NCBI RefSeq assembly: GCF_900106665.1
Contig: NZ_FNNA01000002.1
Coordinates: forward strand, 806,001-870,000
Reading direction: 5' to 3'
From: Paracoccus sanguinis
Lineage (GTDB): Bacteria > Pseudomonadota > Alphaproteobacteria > Rhodobacterales > Rhodobacteraceae
DNA: 64,000 bases
This document shows, one piece after another, positions 18,395 through 27,327 of this stretch (positions are counted from its first letter, which is position 1; every line of letters begins with the position of its first letter). Below the pieces are notes generated by a model. The model was not told the origin of the DNA. It saw only the letters and a list, made by a program, of their open reading frames with translations, and ran no database searches. Position numbers and translations under genes: made by a program.

Positions 18395-18439
18395 GGGGGC
18401 TCTCCTCGCGCCGAGGGATAGCGCGAAGCGGGGCGGCGA

Positions 18440-19093
18440 TCACCCGGCCTCGTCGGTGCTCTCGTCGGTGCTTTCGTCCGCGGTCAGGTTGACGAAGCTG
18501 ACCGCCCAGCCGGCGGGGGACGCCTCGATCCGGGTCAGCGACAGCGGCGCGATGCGGAACGCGAGCGCCGCGCCGGGGCTGCCGAGCGCGCGGGCGAGCG
18601 CCGCCCGGACGGTGCCCGCGTGCGCCACGACCGCGACCCGGCCCCCGCCGGCAGCCAGCGCTTCGAGCGCCGGGACGATGCGGGCGCAGGCGTCGGCGAA
18701 GCTTTCGCCTCCGGGCGGCGCGGTGGCGGCGAGGTCGTCGGCCGAGAGCGGCCCGAGATCGGGCAGATGGGCGTAGGACGCCCCCTCCCACGCGCCGAAA
18801 TCCTGCTCCCAGAGCGCGGGAAGCTGCGCGGCGTCGCGGTCGGGCCAGAGGGCGGCCGCGGTCTGGCGGCAGCGCATCGCCGGCGACACGGCGATCCGGT
18901 CCACCGGCCCGATCCGGCGACCCAGCCGCGCCACCGCGGCGGGGTCGATGCGGATGGTCAGGTCGCGGCGTCCGACCAGCCGGCCCTGATCCTCGACCGG
19001 CCCGTGGCGGATGAGCAGCAGCGTGGCCGCGCCGTCGGGGACGGCAGGAGCAGTCGCGGGGGGGCGCGGGGCGCGGGGGGGCTTGGCGGGCAT
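18440..19093 (-). CDS. Histidine phosphatase family protein
   Basis: A 217-residue phosphoglycerate-mutase-like phosphatase. The phospho-acceptor motif is LLLIRHGPVEDQG, followed by SPAMRCRQTAAAL, a Glu/Asp-rich middle (EQDFGAWEGASY) and the second histidine in VAVVAHAGTVRAALA. The first 28 residues are Pro/Ala-rich and may be a poorly conserved extension. The C-terminus ends in a STDE micro-repeat. ATG at 19093 follows GGTGGAG. Members include CobC alpha-ribazole phosphatase, which shares the E-G-Y layout, but no cobalamin genes are near, so the substrate is open. Confidence 0.8.
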   Translation of the reverse strand: MPAKPPRAPRPPATAPAVPDGAATLLLIRHGPVEDQGRLVGRRDLTIRIDPAAVARLGRRIGPVDRIAVSPAMRCRQTAAALWPDRDAAQLPALWEQDFGAWEGASYAHLPDLGPLSADDLAATAPPGGESFADACARIVPALEALAAGGGRVAVVAHAGTVRAALARALGSPGAALAFRIAPLSLTRIEASPAGWAVSFVNLTADESTDESTDEAG

Positions 19094-19299
19094 CGGGGTC
19101 TCCACCCCCCGGATGTGCCGGAGCGGGGGGCGTGCCGCAACCCTGCGCGGGGTGGGGGGGGCGGTGGGAGGCGTTACGCGTCGGTCCGGGGGATTGCAGC
19201 CGCGGGGGCGGCTAGCATGTGTCAGTCCTCGCACAAACCGACGCCGCGCGGCATACCCCGTAGGCCAACGCCGCTCCCAACCCCACAATCGCCCCCACC

Positions 19300-20238
19300 T
19301 CAACGCCCCTGCCCGCTACGCGCGATCTCCTCGCGCACCAGCGCCCGCATCCGTTCGGCGGCGGGCGAGAGGCTGCGGGCCGCGCGCGAGATGAGCTGGC
19401 AGGGCGACAGCTCGAACGGCCGGGCGAGCGACAGCGTGGTGAAGCGGTGCCCCTCGCCCTGCGCCAGCCGCGCCACCTCGGCCGAGACCGGGCACAGCGC
19501 GTCGGTGTCCTGCACCAGCGCCAGCGCCAGCAGCGGCGAGGACGAGGCGGTGATGTCGGCCGGCGGGTCCAGCCCCTCGGCCCAGAAGGCGCGCTCGACC
19601 GCGACGCGGATCGGCGCGCCGCGGTCCTGCAGCACCCACGGATAGCGCGCCGCCTCGGCCATCGGCACGCCGTCGCGCCCGGCCAGCGGGTGGCTGCGGC
19701 GGATCAGGCAGCACAGCGTCTCGGCCACCCCCGGCTCGACCCGCAGCCCGTCGGCGGGGTGGCCGTCGGGCACCCGCGCCAGCAGGAAATCGAGCGCCCC
19801 CTGCTCGAGCAGCGTCAGCAGAGCGGCGGAGGGCGCGACCTCGACGGCGATCTCGATCCGCGGGGCCAGCGCCTTGAGATGGCGCAGCGCGGGCACCACG
19901 CAGCCCAGCGCCGGGCCGGTCACGGCCCCCACGCGGACCACGCCGGACAGACCGTCCCCCATCTCGTCCAGCTCGCGGCCGAGGTCGCTGAGGCCCGTCA
20001 GCAGCGCATGGGCGCGCCGGGCGACGATCTCGCCCGCGGCGGTCGGGGTCATGCCGCGCGGGTGGCGGTCGAACAGCGCCGCGTCGAGCAGCCGCTCGAT
20101 CTCGGCCAGGCTGCGCGAGGCGGCGGGCTGGCTGATCCCCAGTGCCTCGGCGGCGTGGATGATCTGGCGATGCCGGTCGATGGCCGCGATCAGCCGCAGC
20201 TGCGAGAGCTTCAGCGACTGGACGGCGCGGACGGACAT
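19300..20238 (-). CDS. gbpR: LysR-family regulator, GbpR-like
   Basis: A 312-residue LysR regulator. The N-terminal helix-turn-helix (LSQLRLIAAIDRHRQIIHAAEALGIS broken by the turn, then QPAASRSLAEIERLL) is followed by a linker and an effector-binding domain from about 95. It is divergent from a chvE-type gene; in Agrobacterium the galactose-binding-protein regulator GbpR is encoded beside chvE and controls it, so the same role is inferred. The ATG at 20238 is chosen because a G6 run precedes it; another ATG lies five codons upstream. Strong dyads sit in the shared promoter region. Confidence 0.82.
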   Translation of the reverse strand: MSVRAVQSLKLSQLRLIAAIDRHRQIIHAAEALGISQPAASRSLAEIERLLDAALFDRHPRGMTPTAAGEIVARRAHALLTGLSDLGRELDEMGDGLSGVVRVGAVTGPALGCVVPALRHLKALAPRIEIAVEVAPSAALLTLLEQGALDFLLARVPDGHPADGLRVEPGVAETLCCLIRRSHPLAGRDGVPMAEAARYPWVLQDRGAPIRVAVERAFWAEGLDPPADITASSSPLLALALVQDTDALCPVSAEVARLAQGEGHRFTTLSLARPFELSPCQLISRAARSLSPAAERMRALVREEIARSGQGR

Positions 20239-20247
20239 CAGCCCCCC

Positions 20248-20308
20248 TGACATACCCGAAATGTCATACCGACCGCGTGTAATCGCATTTGCCGGCGCGG
20301 GCAAATGC
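20248..20308. promoter_or_regulatory. Operator region between gbpR-like gene and chvE
   Basis: Two perfect dyads lie in the 142-base divergent region: TGACAT-7 bases-ATGTCA (20248-20266) and GCATTTGCC-6 bases-GGCAAATGC (20285-20308). The second contains a T-N11-A pattern expected of LysR sites. The sequence TGACATAC of the first recurs upstream of the second chvE copy at 21508. They are probable binding sites for the LysR regulator. Confidence 0.55.
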
Positions 20309-20380
20309 CCGCTAGCGTGAGGGGCAAGGGCCAGCCGGCGGGGAACCGGCCGCCCTGCGACCAACACGGGGAGGAAACCC

Positions 20381-21445
20381 ATGACGTTCAAGACCCTGAT
20401 CGCCAGCGCGGCGATGGGCCTCGCGCTGCTGTCCACTGGCGCGTTCGCGCAGGACAAGGGCCTCGTCGGCATCGCCATGCCGACCAAGTCCTCGGCCCGC
20501 TGGATCGACGACGGCAACAACATGGTCAAGGAGCTGCAGGCCGCCGGCTACCAGACCGACCTGCAGTATGCCGAGGACGACATCCCTACCCAGCTGAGCC
20601 AGGTCGAGAACATGATCACCAAGGGCGCCAAGGCGCTGGTCATCGCCTCGATCGACGGCACCACGCTGACCAACGCGCTGGAGAACGCCAAGGCCGCCGA
20701 CATCAAGGTGATCGCCTATGACCGGCTGATCCGCGACAGCGACGCGGTCAGCTATTACGCGACCTTCGACAACTTCAAGGTGGGCGTGCAGCAGGCGGAA
20801 TCGCTCGTCCGCGGCCTCAAGGAGCGGTTCCCGGACGTGAAGCCCTGGAATGTCGAGCTGTTCGGCGGCTCGCCCGACGACAACAACGCCTTCTTCTTCT
20901 ACGACGGCGCGATGAGCGTCCTGCAACCGATGATCGACGCGGGCGAGATTGCCATCCCGTCGGGCCAGACGGGCATGGACAAGGTCGGCACGCTGCGCTG
21001 GGACCCGGCCACGGCGCAGTCGCGGATGGACAACATCCTGTCGGCGAACTACGGCGACAAGCCGCTGCACGGGGTGCTGTCGCCCTATGACGGGCTGTCG
21101 ATCGGCATCCTGTCGTCGGTCAAGGGCGTGGGCTACGGCTCGGGCGACCTCAAGATGCCCGTCGTCACCGGCCAGGACGCCGAGGTGCCCTCGGTGAAGT
21201 CGATCGAGGCGGGCGAGCAGTACGCGACGATCTTCAAGGACACGCGCGAACTCGCCAAGGTCACGGTCGGGATGGTGGACGCGGTGCTCGGCGGGAAAGA
21301 GCCGCAGATCAACGACACCAAGACCTATGACAACGGCAAGATGGTGGTGCCGTCCTACCTGCTCGAGCCGGTGCCGGTGTTCAAGGACAACTACAAGCAG
21401 GTTCTGGTCGACTCGGGCTACTACAAGGAAGATCAGCTGAAGTGA
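20381..21445 (+). CDS. chvE: Sugar ABC transporter periplasmic binding protein ChvE, copy 1
   Basis: A 354-residue multiple-sugar binding protein (galactose, arabinose, glucose type). A signal peptide (1-23) is followed by the ChvE signature [48 protein letters not shown] and [16 protein letters not shown]. The hinge/ligand segment reads [11 protein letters not shown], as I recall for Agrobacterium ChvE. The ATG at 20381 has GGGGAGG upstream. It is followed by a strong hairpin and a second copy, then gguA-gguB. Binding proteins of this type can also act as sensors in chemotaxis or two-component signalling. Confidence 0.92.
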   Translation: MTFKTLIASAAMGLALLSTGAFAQDKGLVGIAMPTKSSARWIDDGNNMVKELQAAGYQTDLQYAEDDIPTQLSQVENMITKGAKALVIASIDGTTLTNALENAKAADIKVIAYDRLIRDSDAVSYYATFDNFKVGVQQAESLVRGLKERFPDVKPWNVELFGGSPDDNNAFFFYDGAMSVLQPMIDAGEIAIPSGQTGMDKVGTLRWDPATAQSRMDNILSANYGDKPLHGVLSPYDGLSIGILSSVKGVGYGSGDLKMPVVTGQDAEVPSVKSIEAGEQYATIFKDTRELAKVTVGMVDAVLGGKEPQINDTKTYDNGKMVVPSYLLEPVPVFKDNYKQVLVDSGYYKEDQLK

Positions 21446-21451
21446 TCCGGC

Positions 21452-21477
21452 GGGCGGGGCGCACGGCCGCCCCGCCC
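21452..21477 (+). terminator. Hairpin between the two chvE copies
   Basis: Perfect arms GGGCGGGGCG and CGCCCCGCCC (21452-21461, 21468-21477) with a 6-base loop lie just beyond the first chvE stop. No T-run follows. A position after a highly expressed binding-protein gene suggests attenuation or 3' end protection. A second hairpin (GCCGGC, 7-base loop, GCCGGC) is at 21488-21506. Confidence 0.5.
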
Positions 21478-21549
21478 CCACGACAAAGCCGGCCGCAGAT
21501 GCCGGCATGACATACGCGAGCGTAACGGCACCCTGGGGAGGAGATTGCC

Positions 21550-22614
21550 ATGACGACACGCAGACACTGGATGCTTGCCGGCGCGCTGGCGCTGGGACTG
21601 CCGGCCGCGGCTCTGGCCCAGGGCGGGGGCCTCGTGGGCATCTCGATGCCCGAAAAGGTCACCGCACGCTGGGTCGCGGACGGCGACAACATGGTCAAGG
21701 ATTTCGAGGCCGCCGGCTATCAGACCGACCTGCAATACGCCAACGACGACATCCCCGCGCAGCTGAGCCAGATCGAGAACATGGTCACCAAGGGCGCCAA
21801 GGCGCTGGTGATCGCGGCGCTCGACGGCACCACCCTCTCGAACGCGCTGGAAAGCGCGCACGCGGCGGGAGTCAAGGTCATCGCCTACGACCGGCTGATC
21901 CGCGAGACGCCGAACGTCGACTATTACGCCACCTTCGACAACTACAAGGTCGGCGTCATGCAGGGCACCGCACTCGTCGAGGGCCTGAAGGAGCGCTTCC
22001 CCGACCAGAAGCCCTGGAACGTCGAGCTGTTCGGCGGCAGCCCCGACGATAACAACGCCTATTTCTTCTACGACGGCGCGATGAGCGTCCTTCAGCCGCT
22101 GATCGACGCGGGCGAGATCGCGGTGCCCTCGGGGCAGATGGGGCTCGACAAGGTCGGGACGCTGCGCTGGGACGCGGCCACGGCGCAGGCGCGGATGGAC
22201 AACATCCTGTCCGCCAACTACGGCGACAAGCCCGTGCACGGGGTGCTGTCGGCCAACGACGGGCTGGCGCGCGGCATCATCTCGTCAGTCAAGGGCGTCG
22301 GCTACGGCTCGGGCGACCTCAAGATGCCGATCATCACCGGCCAGGACGCCGAGATCCCCGGCATCAAGGCGATCATCGACGGCGACCAGTATGCGACGGT
22401 GTTCAAGGACACCCGCGAGCTGGCCAAGGTCACGGTCGGTATGGTCGACGCCATGATGGCCGGCAAGGAACCCGAGGTGAACGACACCAAGACCTATGAC
22501 AACGGCGTCAAGGTCGTGCCGTCCTACCTGCTGGAACCCGTGTCGGTCACCGCCGCCAACTGGAAGCAGGTGCTGGTCGACTCGGGCTACTACACCGAGG
22601 ACCAGCTCAAGTAA
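21550..22614 (+). CDS. Sugar ABC transporter periplasmic binding protein, ChvE paralogue (copy 2)
   Basis: A second 354-residue ChvE-type protein, clearly a tandem duplicate of the gene before it. The mature parts align without gaps and are identical over long stretches such as [14 protein letters not shown] and [15 protein letters not shown]. The signal peptides are unrelated in detail. A notable difference is the ligand-contact segment: [11 protein letters not shown] here against [11 protein letters not shown] in copy 1, and [13 protein letters not shown] against [13 protein letters not shown]. The ATG at 21550 has GAGGAG upstream. The two copies probably serve the same permease with different sugar preference or expression. 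Confidence 0.9.
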   Translation: MTTRRHWMLAGALALGLPAAALAQGGGLVGISMPEKVTARWVADGDNMVKDFEAAGYQTDLQYANDDIPAQLSQIENMVTKGAKALVIAALDGTTLSNALESAHAAGVKVIAYDRLIRETPNVDYYATFDNYKVGVMQGTALVEGLKERFPDQKPWNVELFGGSPDDNNAYFFYDGAMSVLQPLIDAGEIAVPSGQMGLDKVGTLRWDAATAQARMDNILSANYGDKPVHGVLSANDGLARGIISSVKGVGYGSGDLKMPIITGQDAEIPGIKAIIDGDQYATVFKDTRELAKVTVGMVDAMMAGKEPEVNDTKTYDNGVKVVPSYLLEPVSVTAANWKQVLVDSGYYTEDQLK

Positions 22615-22673
22615 GGGCGCGCGCGGCCCGCCGTCCGTGGCCGGGCCGCGCCACCGCGACAGGGGGACGCGCC

Positions 22674-24200
22674 ATGACGGCGATTCTGGAAATGCGCGGC
22701 ATCGGGAAAAGTTTTCCGGGCGTCCGCGCGCTCGATCAGGTCAATCTCAGCGTCGCACCCGGCGAGATCCACGCCATCTGCGGCGAGAACGGGGCCGGGA
22801 AGTCGACGCTGATGAAGGTGCTGTCGGGCGTCTATCCGCACGGCAGCTATGACGGGGAAATCCGCTACGAAGGCCACCCCGTCGCCTTCCGCGACATCCG
22901 CGACAGCGAGCGCGAGGGGATCATCATCATCCACCAGGAGCTGGCGCTGGTGCCGCAGCTTTCGGTGGCCGAGAACATGTTCCTCGGCAACGAGGTCGCC
23001 CGCGGCGGCGTGATCGACTGGAAGCGCAGTTGGGCCGAGACCCGCCGCCACCTCGCCAAGGTGGGGCTGCGCGAGGCGCCGACCACGCCGGTCGGCAAGC
23101 TGGGCGTCGGCAAGCAGCAGCTGATCGAGATCGCCAAGGCGCTGGCCAAGGACGTGCGGCTGCTGATCCTCGACGAGCCCACCGCCGCCCTGCAGGAAAA
23201 CGACAGCGCGAAGCTTCTGGACCTGATGCTGGAACTCAAGGCGCAGGGGGTCACGCAGATCCTCATCAGCCACAAGCTGAACGAGATCCGCCGGGTGGCC
23301 GACCGGGTGACGGTGATCCGCGACGGCTCGACCGTCTCGACGCTCGAGCGGGGCGAGATCACCGAAGAGCGGATCATCCGCGACATGGTCGGCCGCGACC
23401 TCGCCCACCGCTACCCCGACCGCACCCCGCAGATCGGCGAGGTGCTGATGCGGGTCCGCAACTGGACCGTGTGGCACCCCGACCAGCCGCGCAAGGTGAT
23501 CGACGGCGTGTCCTTCGACGTGCGCCGCGGCGAGATCCTGGGCATCGCCGGGCTGATGGGATCGGGGCGCACCGAACTGGCCATGAGCCTCTTCGGCCGC
23601 AGCTACGGGCGCGACATCACCGGCCACGCCGAGATCGCGGGCCGGCCCGCCCGGCTCGGCTCGGTCACCGAGGCCATCGCCTCGGGCCTCGCCTACGTCA
23701 CCGAGGACCGCAAGGAGCTGGGTCTGATCCTCGAGGAGCCGATCCAGCGCAACATCAGCCTGGCGAACCTCGCCGGGATCTCGTCGTCGGGCGTGCTCTC
23801 GGCGGGGCGCGAGCAGGCGGTGGCGGAACGCTATCGCCGCGACCTGCGCATCCGCACCCCCAGCGTGGCGCAACGGGTGATGAACCTTTCGGGCGGCAAC
23901 CAGCAGAAGGTCGTGCTCGCCAAGTGGCTGTTCACCGACCCGCAGGTGCTGATCCTCGACGAGCCGACGCGCGGCATCGACGTGGGCGCCAAGTTCGAGA
24001 TCTACGCCCTGATGAACGAGCTGGTGGCGCAGGGGCGGGGCGTGGTGATGATCTCGTCCGAGATGCCCGAGCTGCTGGGGATGTGCGACCGCATCCATGT
24101 GATGAACGAGGGCCGCTTCGTGGGTGAGCTCACCCGCGCCGAGGCGAGCCAGGAAAGGATCATGGCGCTGATCCTGCAAAGCGAGGGGAAAGCCGCATGA
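22674..24200 (+). CDS. gguA: Sugar ABC transporter ATP-binding protein (GguA/XylG/MglA type)
   Basis: A 508-residue double ABC ATPase of the monosaccharide class. The first domain has Walker A GENGAGKST (37-45) and Walker B LLILDEPTA; the second has the degenerate GLMGSGRTEL in place of Walker A, the signature LSGGNQQK and LILDEPTRGIDVG. This asymmetry is normal for the family. The ATG at 22674 lies 59 bases after the second chvE copy. It couples to the permease gene by an ATGA overlap. It energises uptake of sugars delivered by the ChvE proteins. Confidence 0.93.
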   Translation: MTAILEMRGIGKSFPGVRALDQVNLSVAPGEIHAICGENGAGKSTLMKVLSGVYPHGSYDGEIRYEGHPVAFRDIRDSEREGIIIIHQELALVPQLSVAENMFLGNEVARGGVIDWKRSWAETRRHLAKVGLREAPTTPVGKLGVGKQQLIEIAKALAKDVRLLILDEPTAALQENDSAKLLDLMLELKAQGVTQILISHKLNEIRRVADRVTVIRDGSTVSTLERGEITEERIIRDMVGRDLAHRYPDRTPQIGEVLMRVRNWTVWHPDQPRKVIDGVSFDVRRGEILGIAGLMGSGRTELAMSLFGRSYGRDITGHAEIAGRPARLGSVTEAIASGLAYVTEDRKELGLILEEPIQRNISLANLAGISSSGVLSAGREQAVAERYRRDLRIRTPSVAQRVMNLSGGNQQKVVLAKWLFTDPQVLILDEPTRGIDVGAKFEIYALMNELVAQGRGVVMISSEMPELLGMCDRIHVMNEGRFVGELTRAEASQERIMALILQSEGKAA

Positions 24201-25399
24201 CCACCACCGACCGCGAGGGGCAGCAGCCCGGCATCGGCGCCCAACTCGGCGGGCATCTGCGCGAGAACGGCATGGTGCTGGCGCTACTGGTCATCGTGCT
24301 CTTCTTCACGGTGCTGATCCGGTCGATGCAGGGCGTCGATTTCCTGTCGGCGCAGAACATCACCAACCTGTTTTTGCAGAACTCCTACGTCATCATCATG
24401 GCGCTGGGAATGCTCCTGGTGATCGTCTCGGGCCACATCGACCTGTCGGTCGGCTCGGTCGCGGCCTTCACCGGGGCGGTCTCGGCCTTCCTGACCGTCA
24501 AGCTGGGCTGGCCGGTCTGGGCGGTGATCCCGGCCACGCTGCTGATGGGCGGGCTGATCGGGGCGGCGCAGGGCTACTGGATCGCCTTCTGGAAGATCCC
24601 CAGCTTCATCGTCACGCTGGCGGGGATGCTGGTGTTCCGCGGTCTGACGCTGTGGCTGTTGCAGGGCCAGAACATCGGCCCCTTCCCGCGCGCCTTTCAG
24701 GCCATGTCCACGGGGTTCCTGCCGGACGTGTTCGGCGCCGGGCGGCCCAACATCACCGCGCTGGTGATGGTCGGCCTCGCGGCGCTCGCCATCGTCTGGT
24801 CGGGGGTCCGCGGCCGGCGCGCCGACGCGAGCTTCGGGATCGAGCCCGAGCCCGCGGCGCTGTTCTGGGGCCGCCACCTGATCGTCGTCGCGGCGCTGAT
24901 GTTCGTCGGCTGGAAGCTCGCGCAGTTCCGCGGCCTGCCGAACGTGCTGATCGTCATGTCGGTGCTGATCGTGCTTTACGCCTTCTTCACCGAGCAGACG
25001 GTGATCGGACGGCGCATCTATGCGCTCGGCGGCAACGAGAAGGCCGCGCGCCTGTCGGGGATCAAGACCGACCGGCTGGTCTTCGCCACCTTCGCCAACA
25101 TGGGGGTGCTGGCGGCGCTGGCGGGTATGATCGTGACCGCGCGGCTCAACAGCGCGACCCCCAAGGCGGGCACGGGGTTCGAGCTCGACGTGATCGCCGC
25201 GGTCTTTATCGGCGGGGCGTCGATGGCCGGCGGCTCAGGGCGGATCATCGGGGTGGTGGTCGGCGCGCTGATCATGGGGGTGATGAACAACGGCATGTCG
25301 ATCATGGGGATCGGCATCGACTATCAGCAGGTCATCAAGGGGCTTGTGCTGCTCGCCGCGGTGATCTTTGACGTCTACAACCGCAACAAGCAGGGCTGA
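24197..25399 (+). CDS. gguB: Sugar ABC transporter permease (GguB/XylH type)
   Basis: A 400-residue inner-membrane permease of the monosaccharide ABC class with about ten hydrophobic segments. Family landmarks include GHIDLSVGSVAAFTGAV near the N-terminal third, the loop VIGRRIYALGGNEKAARLSGI and AAVFIGGASMAGGSGRIIG, and the final GMSIMGIGIDYQQVIKGLVL. A longer cytoplasmic loop around residue 200-235 is charged. ATG at 24197 overlaps the gguA stop by four bases. Only six bases separate it from the galactose dehydrogenase gene, so uptake and catabolism form one operon. Confidence 0.93.
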   Translation: MTTTDREGQQPGIGAQLGGHLRENGMVLALLVIVLFFTVLIRSMQGVDFLSAQNITNLFLQNSYVIIMALGMLLVIVSGHIDLSVGSVAAFTGAVSAFLTVKLGWPVWAVIPATLLMGGLIGAAQGYWIAFWKIPSFIVTLAGMLVFRGLTLWLLQGQNIGPFPRAFQAMSTGFLPDVFGAGRPNITALVMVGLAALAIVWSGVRGRRADASFGIEPEPAALFWGRHLIVVAALMFVGWKLAQFRGLPNVLIVMSVLIVLYAFFTEQTVIGRRIYALGGNEKAARLSGIKTDRLVFATFANMGVLAALAGMIVTARLNSATPKAGTGFELDVIAAVFIGGASMAGGSGRIIGVVVGALIMGVMNNGMSIMGIGIDYQQVIKGLVLLAAVIFDVYNRNKQG

Positions 25400-25405
25400 G
25401 CCGGG

Positions 25406-26389
25406 ATGCCCGACCCCACACGGATCGACACCACACGGATCGCCACCACGCGGATTGCCACCACGCGGATTGCCATCGTCGGGATGGGCAAGATCGCCCG
25501 CGACCAGCACGTCCCGGAGATCGCGGCCTCGCCCGCCTTCACGCTCGCCGCGACCGTGGACCCGGTGGCGCGGCTCGAGGGGGTCGAGGGCTACGGCGAC
25601 CTCGACGCGCTGCTTGCCGCGCGGCCCGACGTGACGGCGGTGGCGCTCTGCACCCCGCCGCAGGTGCGCTTCGCGCTGGCACGCGCGGCCCTGATGGCGG
25701 GGCGCGACGTGCTGCTGGAAAAGCCGCCCGGCGTGACCGTGGCCGAGGTGCAGACGCTGGAACGGCTCGCCGCCGCGCGCGGGCGGGTGCTCTTCACCGC
25801 CTGGCACTCGCAGTTCGCCCCGGGGATCGAGGCCGCGCGCGACTGGCTCGCGTCCCGCCGCGTCACCGGGATCGAGGTCATCTGGCGCGAGGACGTGCGC
25901 TGGTCGCACCCCGGCCAGGACTGGATCTTCGAGCCCGGCGGCACCGGGGTCTATGATCCCGGGATCAACGCCCTGTCGATCCTGACCCGGATCGTGCCCG
26001 CCGACCTGCGGGTCGTCTCGGCCGAGCATGACCTGCCCGCCAACCGCGCCGCCCCCATCGGCGCGCGGCTGGTGATGGCGACCGAGGACGGCGCGCCGGT
26101 CACGATGGACATGGATTTCCGCGAGGCAGGCGAGGCGCGCTGGGACATGGTGATCCGCACCGACCGGGGCGAGCTCAGGCTCTCGCGCGGGGGGGCGGTG
26201 GTGTCGGCGCCGGGGCTTGACGTCGCGCGCACCGGCGGGGCGCTGCCGGACGAATACCGGCGCATCTACGAACGCTTCGCCGACTTGATCGCGCTGCGCC
26301 GCTCGGACGTGGACGCGGCGCCGCTGCAACTGACCGCCGACGCCTTCCTCGCCGCCCGCTGGGCGCCGGCCGACGATTTCGCATGGTAG
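25406..26389 (+). CDS. gal: D-galactose 1-dehydrogenase (Gfo/Idh/MocA family)
   Basis: A 327-residue NAD(P)-dependent oxidoreductase. The nucleotide motif GMGKIARDQH is at 26-35 and the family EKP motif at 105-107 (LLEKPPGV). Related enzymes of Rhizobiales and Azospirillum oxidise D-galactose and/or L-arabinose to the lactone, and the next genes (DgoK, DgoA, lactonase) fit galactose. The N-terminus is lengthened by four copies of a five-residue Thr-Arg-Ile-Ala-Thr type repeat, encoded by a 15-bp DNA repeat, immediately before the normal start of the Rossmann strand (RIAIVGMG). True translation start may be any of the early codons; ATG at 25406 is the only ATG. Confidence 0.82.
   Translation: MPDPTRIDTTRIATTRIATTRIAIVGMGKIARDQHVPEIAASPAFTLAATVDPVARLEGVEGYGDLDALLAARPDVTAVALCTPPQVRFALARAALMAGRDVLLEKPPGVTVAEVQTLERLAAARGRVLFTAWHSQFAPGIEAARDWLASRRVTGIEVIWREDVRWSHPGQDWIFEPGGTGVYDPGINALSILTRIVPADLRVVSAEHDLPANRAAPIGARLVMATEDGAPVTMDMDFREAGEARWDMVIRTDRGELRLSRGGAVVSAPGLDVARTGGALPDEYRRIYERFADLIALRRSDVDAAPLQLTADAFLAARWAPADDFAW
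25418..25477 (+). repeat. Four 15-bp tandem repeats at the start of the galactose dehydrogenase gene
   Basis: Units at 25418-25432, 25433-25447, 25448-25462 and 25463-25477 are variants of ACGCGGATTGCCACC. They stay in frame and only lengthen the N-terminus. The last two units are the most alike, which is what recent replication slippage would leave. Confidence 0.85.
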
Positions 26390-27327
26390 GCGGGGCGGTG
26401 TCGGACTGGATCGCACCCGACTGGATCGCGGCGGATTGGGGCACCTCGCGGCTGCGGGTCTGGGCGATCGGCGCGGACGGCGCCATCCTCGACCGGCGCG
26501 AGAGCGACGCGGGCATGGGCGGCCTGGCCCCCGCGGGGTTCGAGCCGGCGCTGCTGGCCCTGATCGACGACTGGCTCACCCCCGGCCGTGCCACCGACGT
26601 GATCGCCTGCGGCATGGTCGGCGCGAGGCAGGGCTGGGTCGAGGCCGCCTATCGCCCCCTCCCCTGCCCGCCCGTCGGCCCGCCGCTGACCCCGGCCCCC
26701 GTCTCCGACCCGCGGCTCAGCGTCGCCATCGTCCCCGGCCTCTCGCAGACCCGCCCCGCGGCGGACGTGATGCGCGGGGAGGAAACGCAGATCGCCGGCG
26801 TCCTCGCCGCCGCGCCGAACTGGGACGGGGTGGTCTGCCTGCCCGGCACCCACAGCAAATGGGCCGAGGTCTCGGCGGGTGAGGTGGTCAGCTTCCGCAG
26901 CTTCCTGACCGGAGAGCTGTTCGCGCTCCTCGCCGGCCACTCGGTGCTGCGCCACGGGATGGGAGACGGCTGGGACGAGGCGGGGTTCGACGCGGGCCTC
27001 GCCGAGGGCATGGCCCGGCCCGAGGCGCTGACCGCGCGGCTGTTCGGGCTGCGCGCCGAGGGGCTGCTGTCGGGCCTCGCGCCCGACACCGCCCGCGCCC
27101 GGCTGTCGGGGCTGCTGATCGGCGCCGAACTGGCCGCAGCGAAGCCGTGGTGGCTCGGCCGCGACGTGGTGATCGTGGGCGAGGGACGCCTCGCCGCGCT
27201 CTACGCCCGCGGGCTCGTCGCGCAGGGGGTGGCCGCGCGGCGCGCGCCCGCCGAGGCGGCGACGCTCGCCGGGCTCGCCCGCGCCCGCAGCCTCGCCCTG
27301 CCGCCCGCCGCCGCAGGTGCCCCATGA
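26383..27327 (+). CDS. dgoK: 2-dehydro-3-deoxygalactonokinase DgoK
   Basis: A 314-residue sugar-acid kinase that phosphorylates 2-keto-3-deoxygalactonate. The family opening DWGTSRLRVWAI is present, then the GMVGARQGWVEAAY block, LPGTHSKWAEV and a late GLLIGAELAAA. Before DWGTS the segment DWIAPDWIAA is a duplicated 15-bp unit (26404-26433), so this gene, like its neighbour, has a slippage-type N-terminal duplication. The ATG at 26383 overlaps the dehydrogenase stop by seven bases; a GTG at 26398 preceded by a G-rich stretch is an equally possible start. It couples to dgoA by ATGA. Confidence 0.88.
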   Translation: MVGGAVSDWIAPDWIAADWGTSRLRVWAIGADGAILDRRESDAGMGGLAPAGFEPALLALIDDWLTPGRATDVIACGMVGARQGWVEAAYRPLPCPPVGPPLTPAPVSDPRLSVAIVPGLSQTRPAADVMRGEETQIAGVLAAAPNWDGVVCLPGTHSKWAEVSAGEVVSFRSFLTGELFALLAGHSVLRHGMGDGWDEAGFDAGLAEGMARPEALTARLFGLRAEGLLSGLAPDTARARLSGLLIGAELAAAKPWWLGRDVVIVGEGRLAALYARGLVAQGVAARRAPAEAATLAGLARARSLALPPAAAGAP

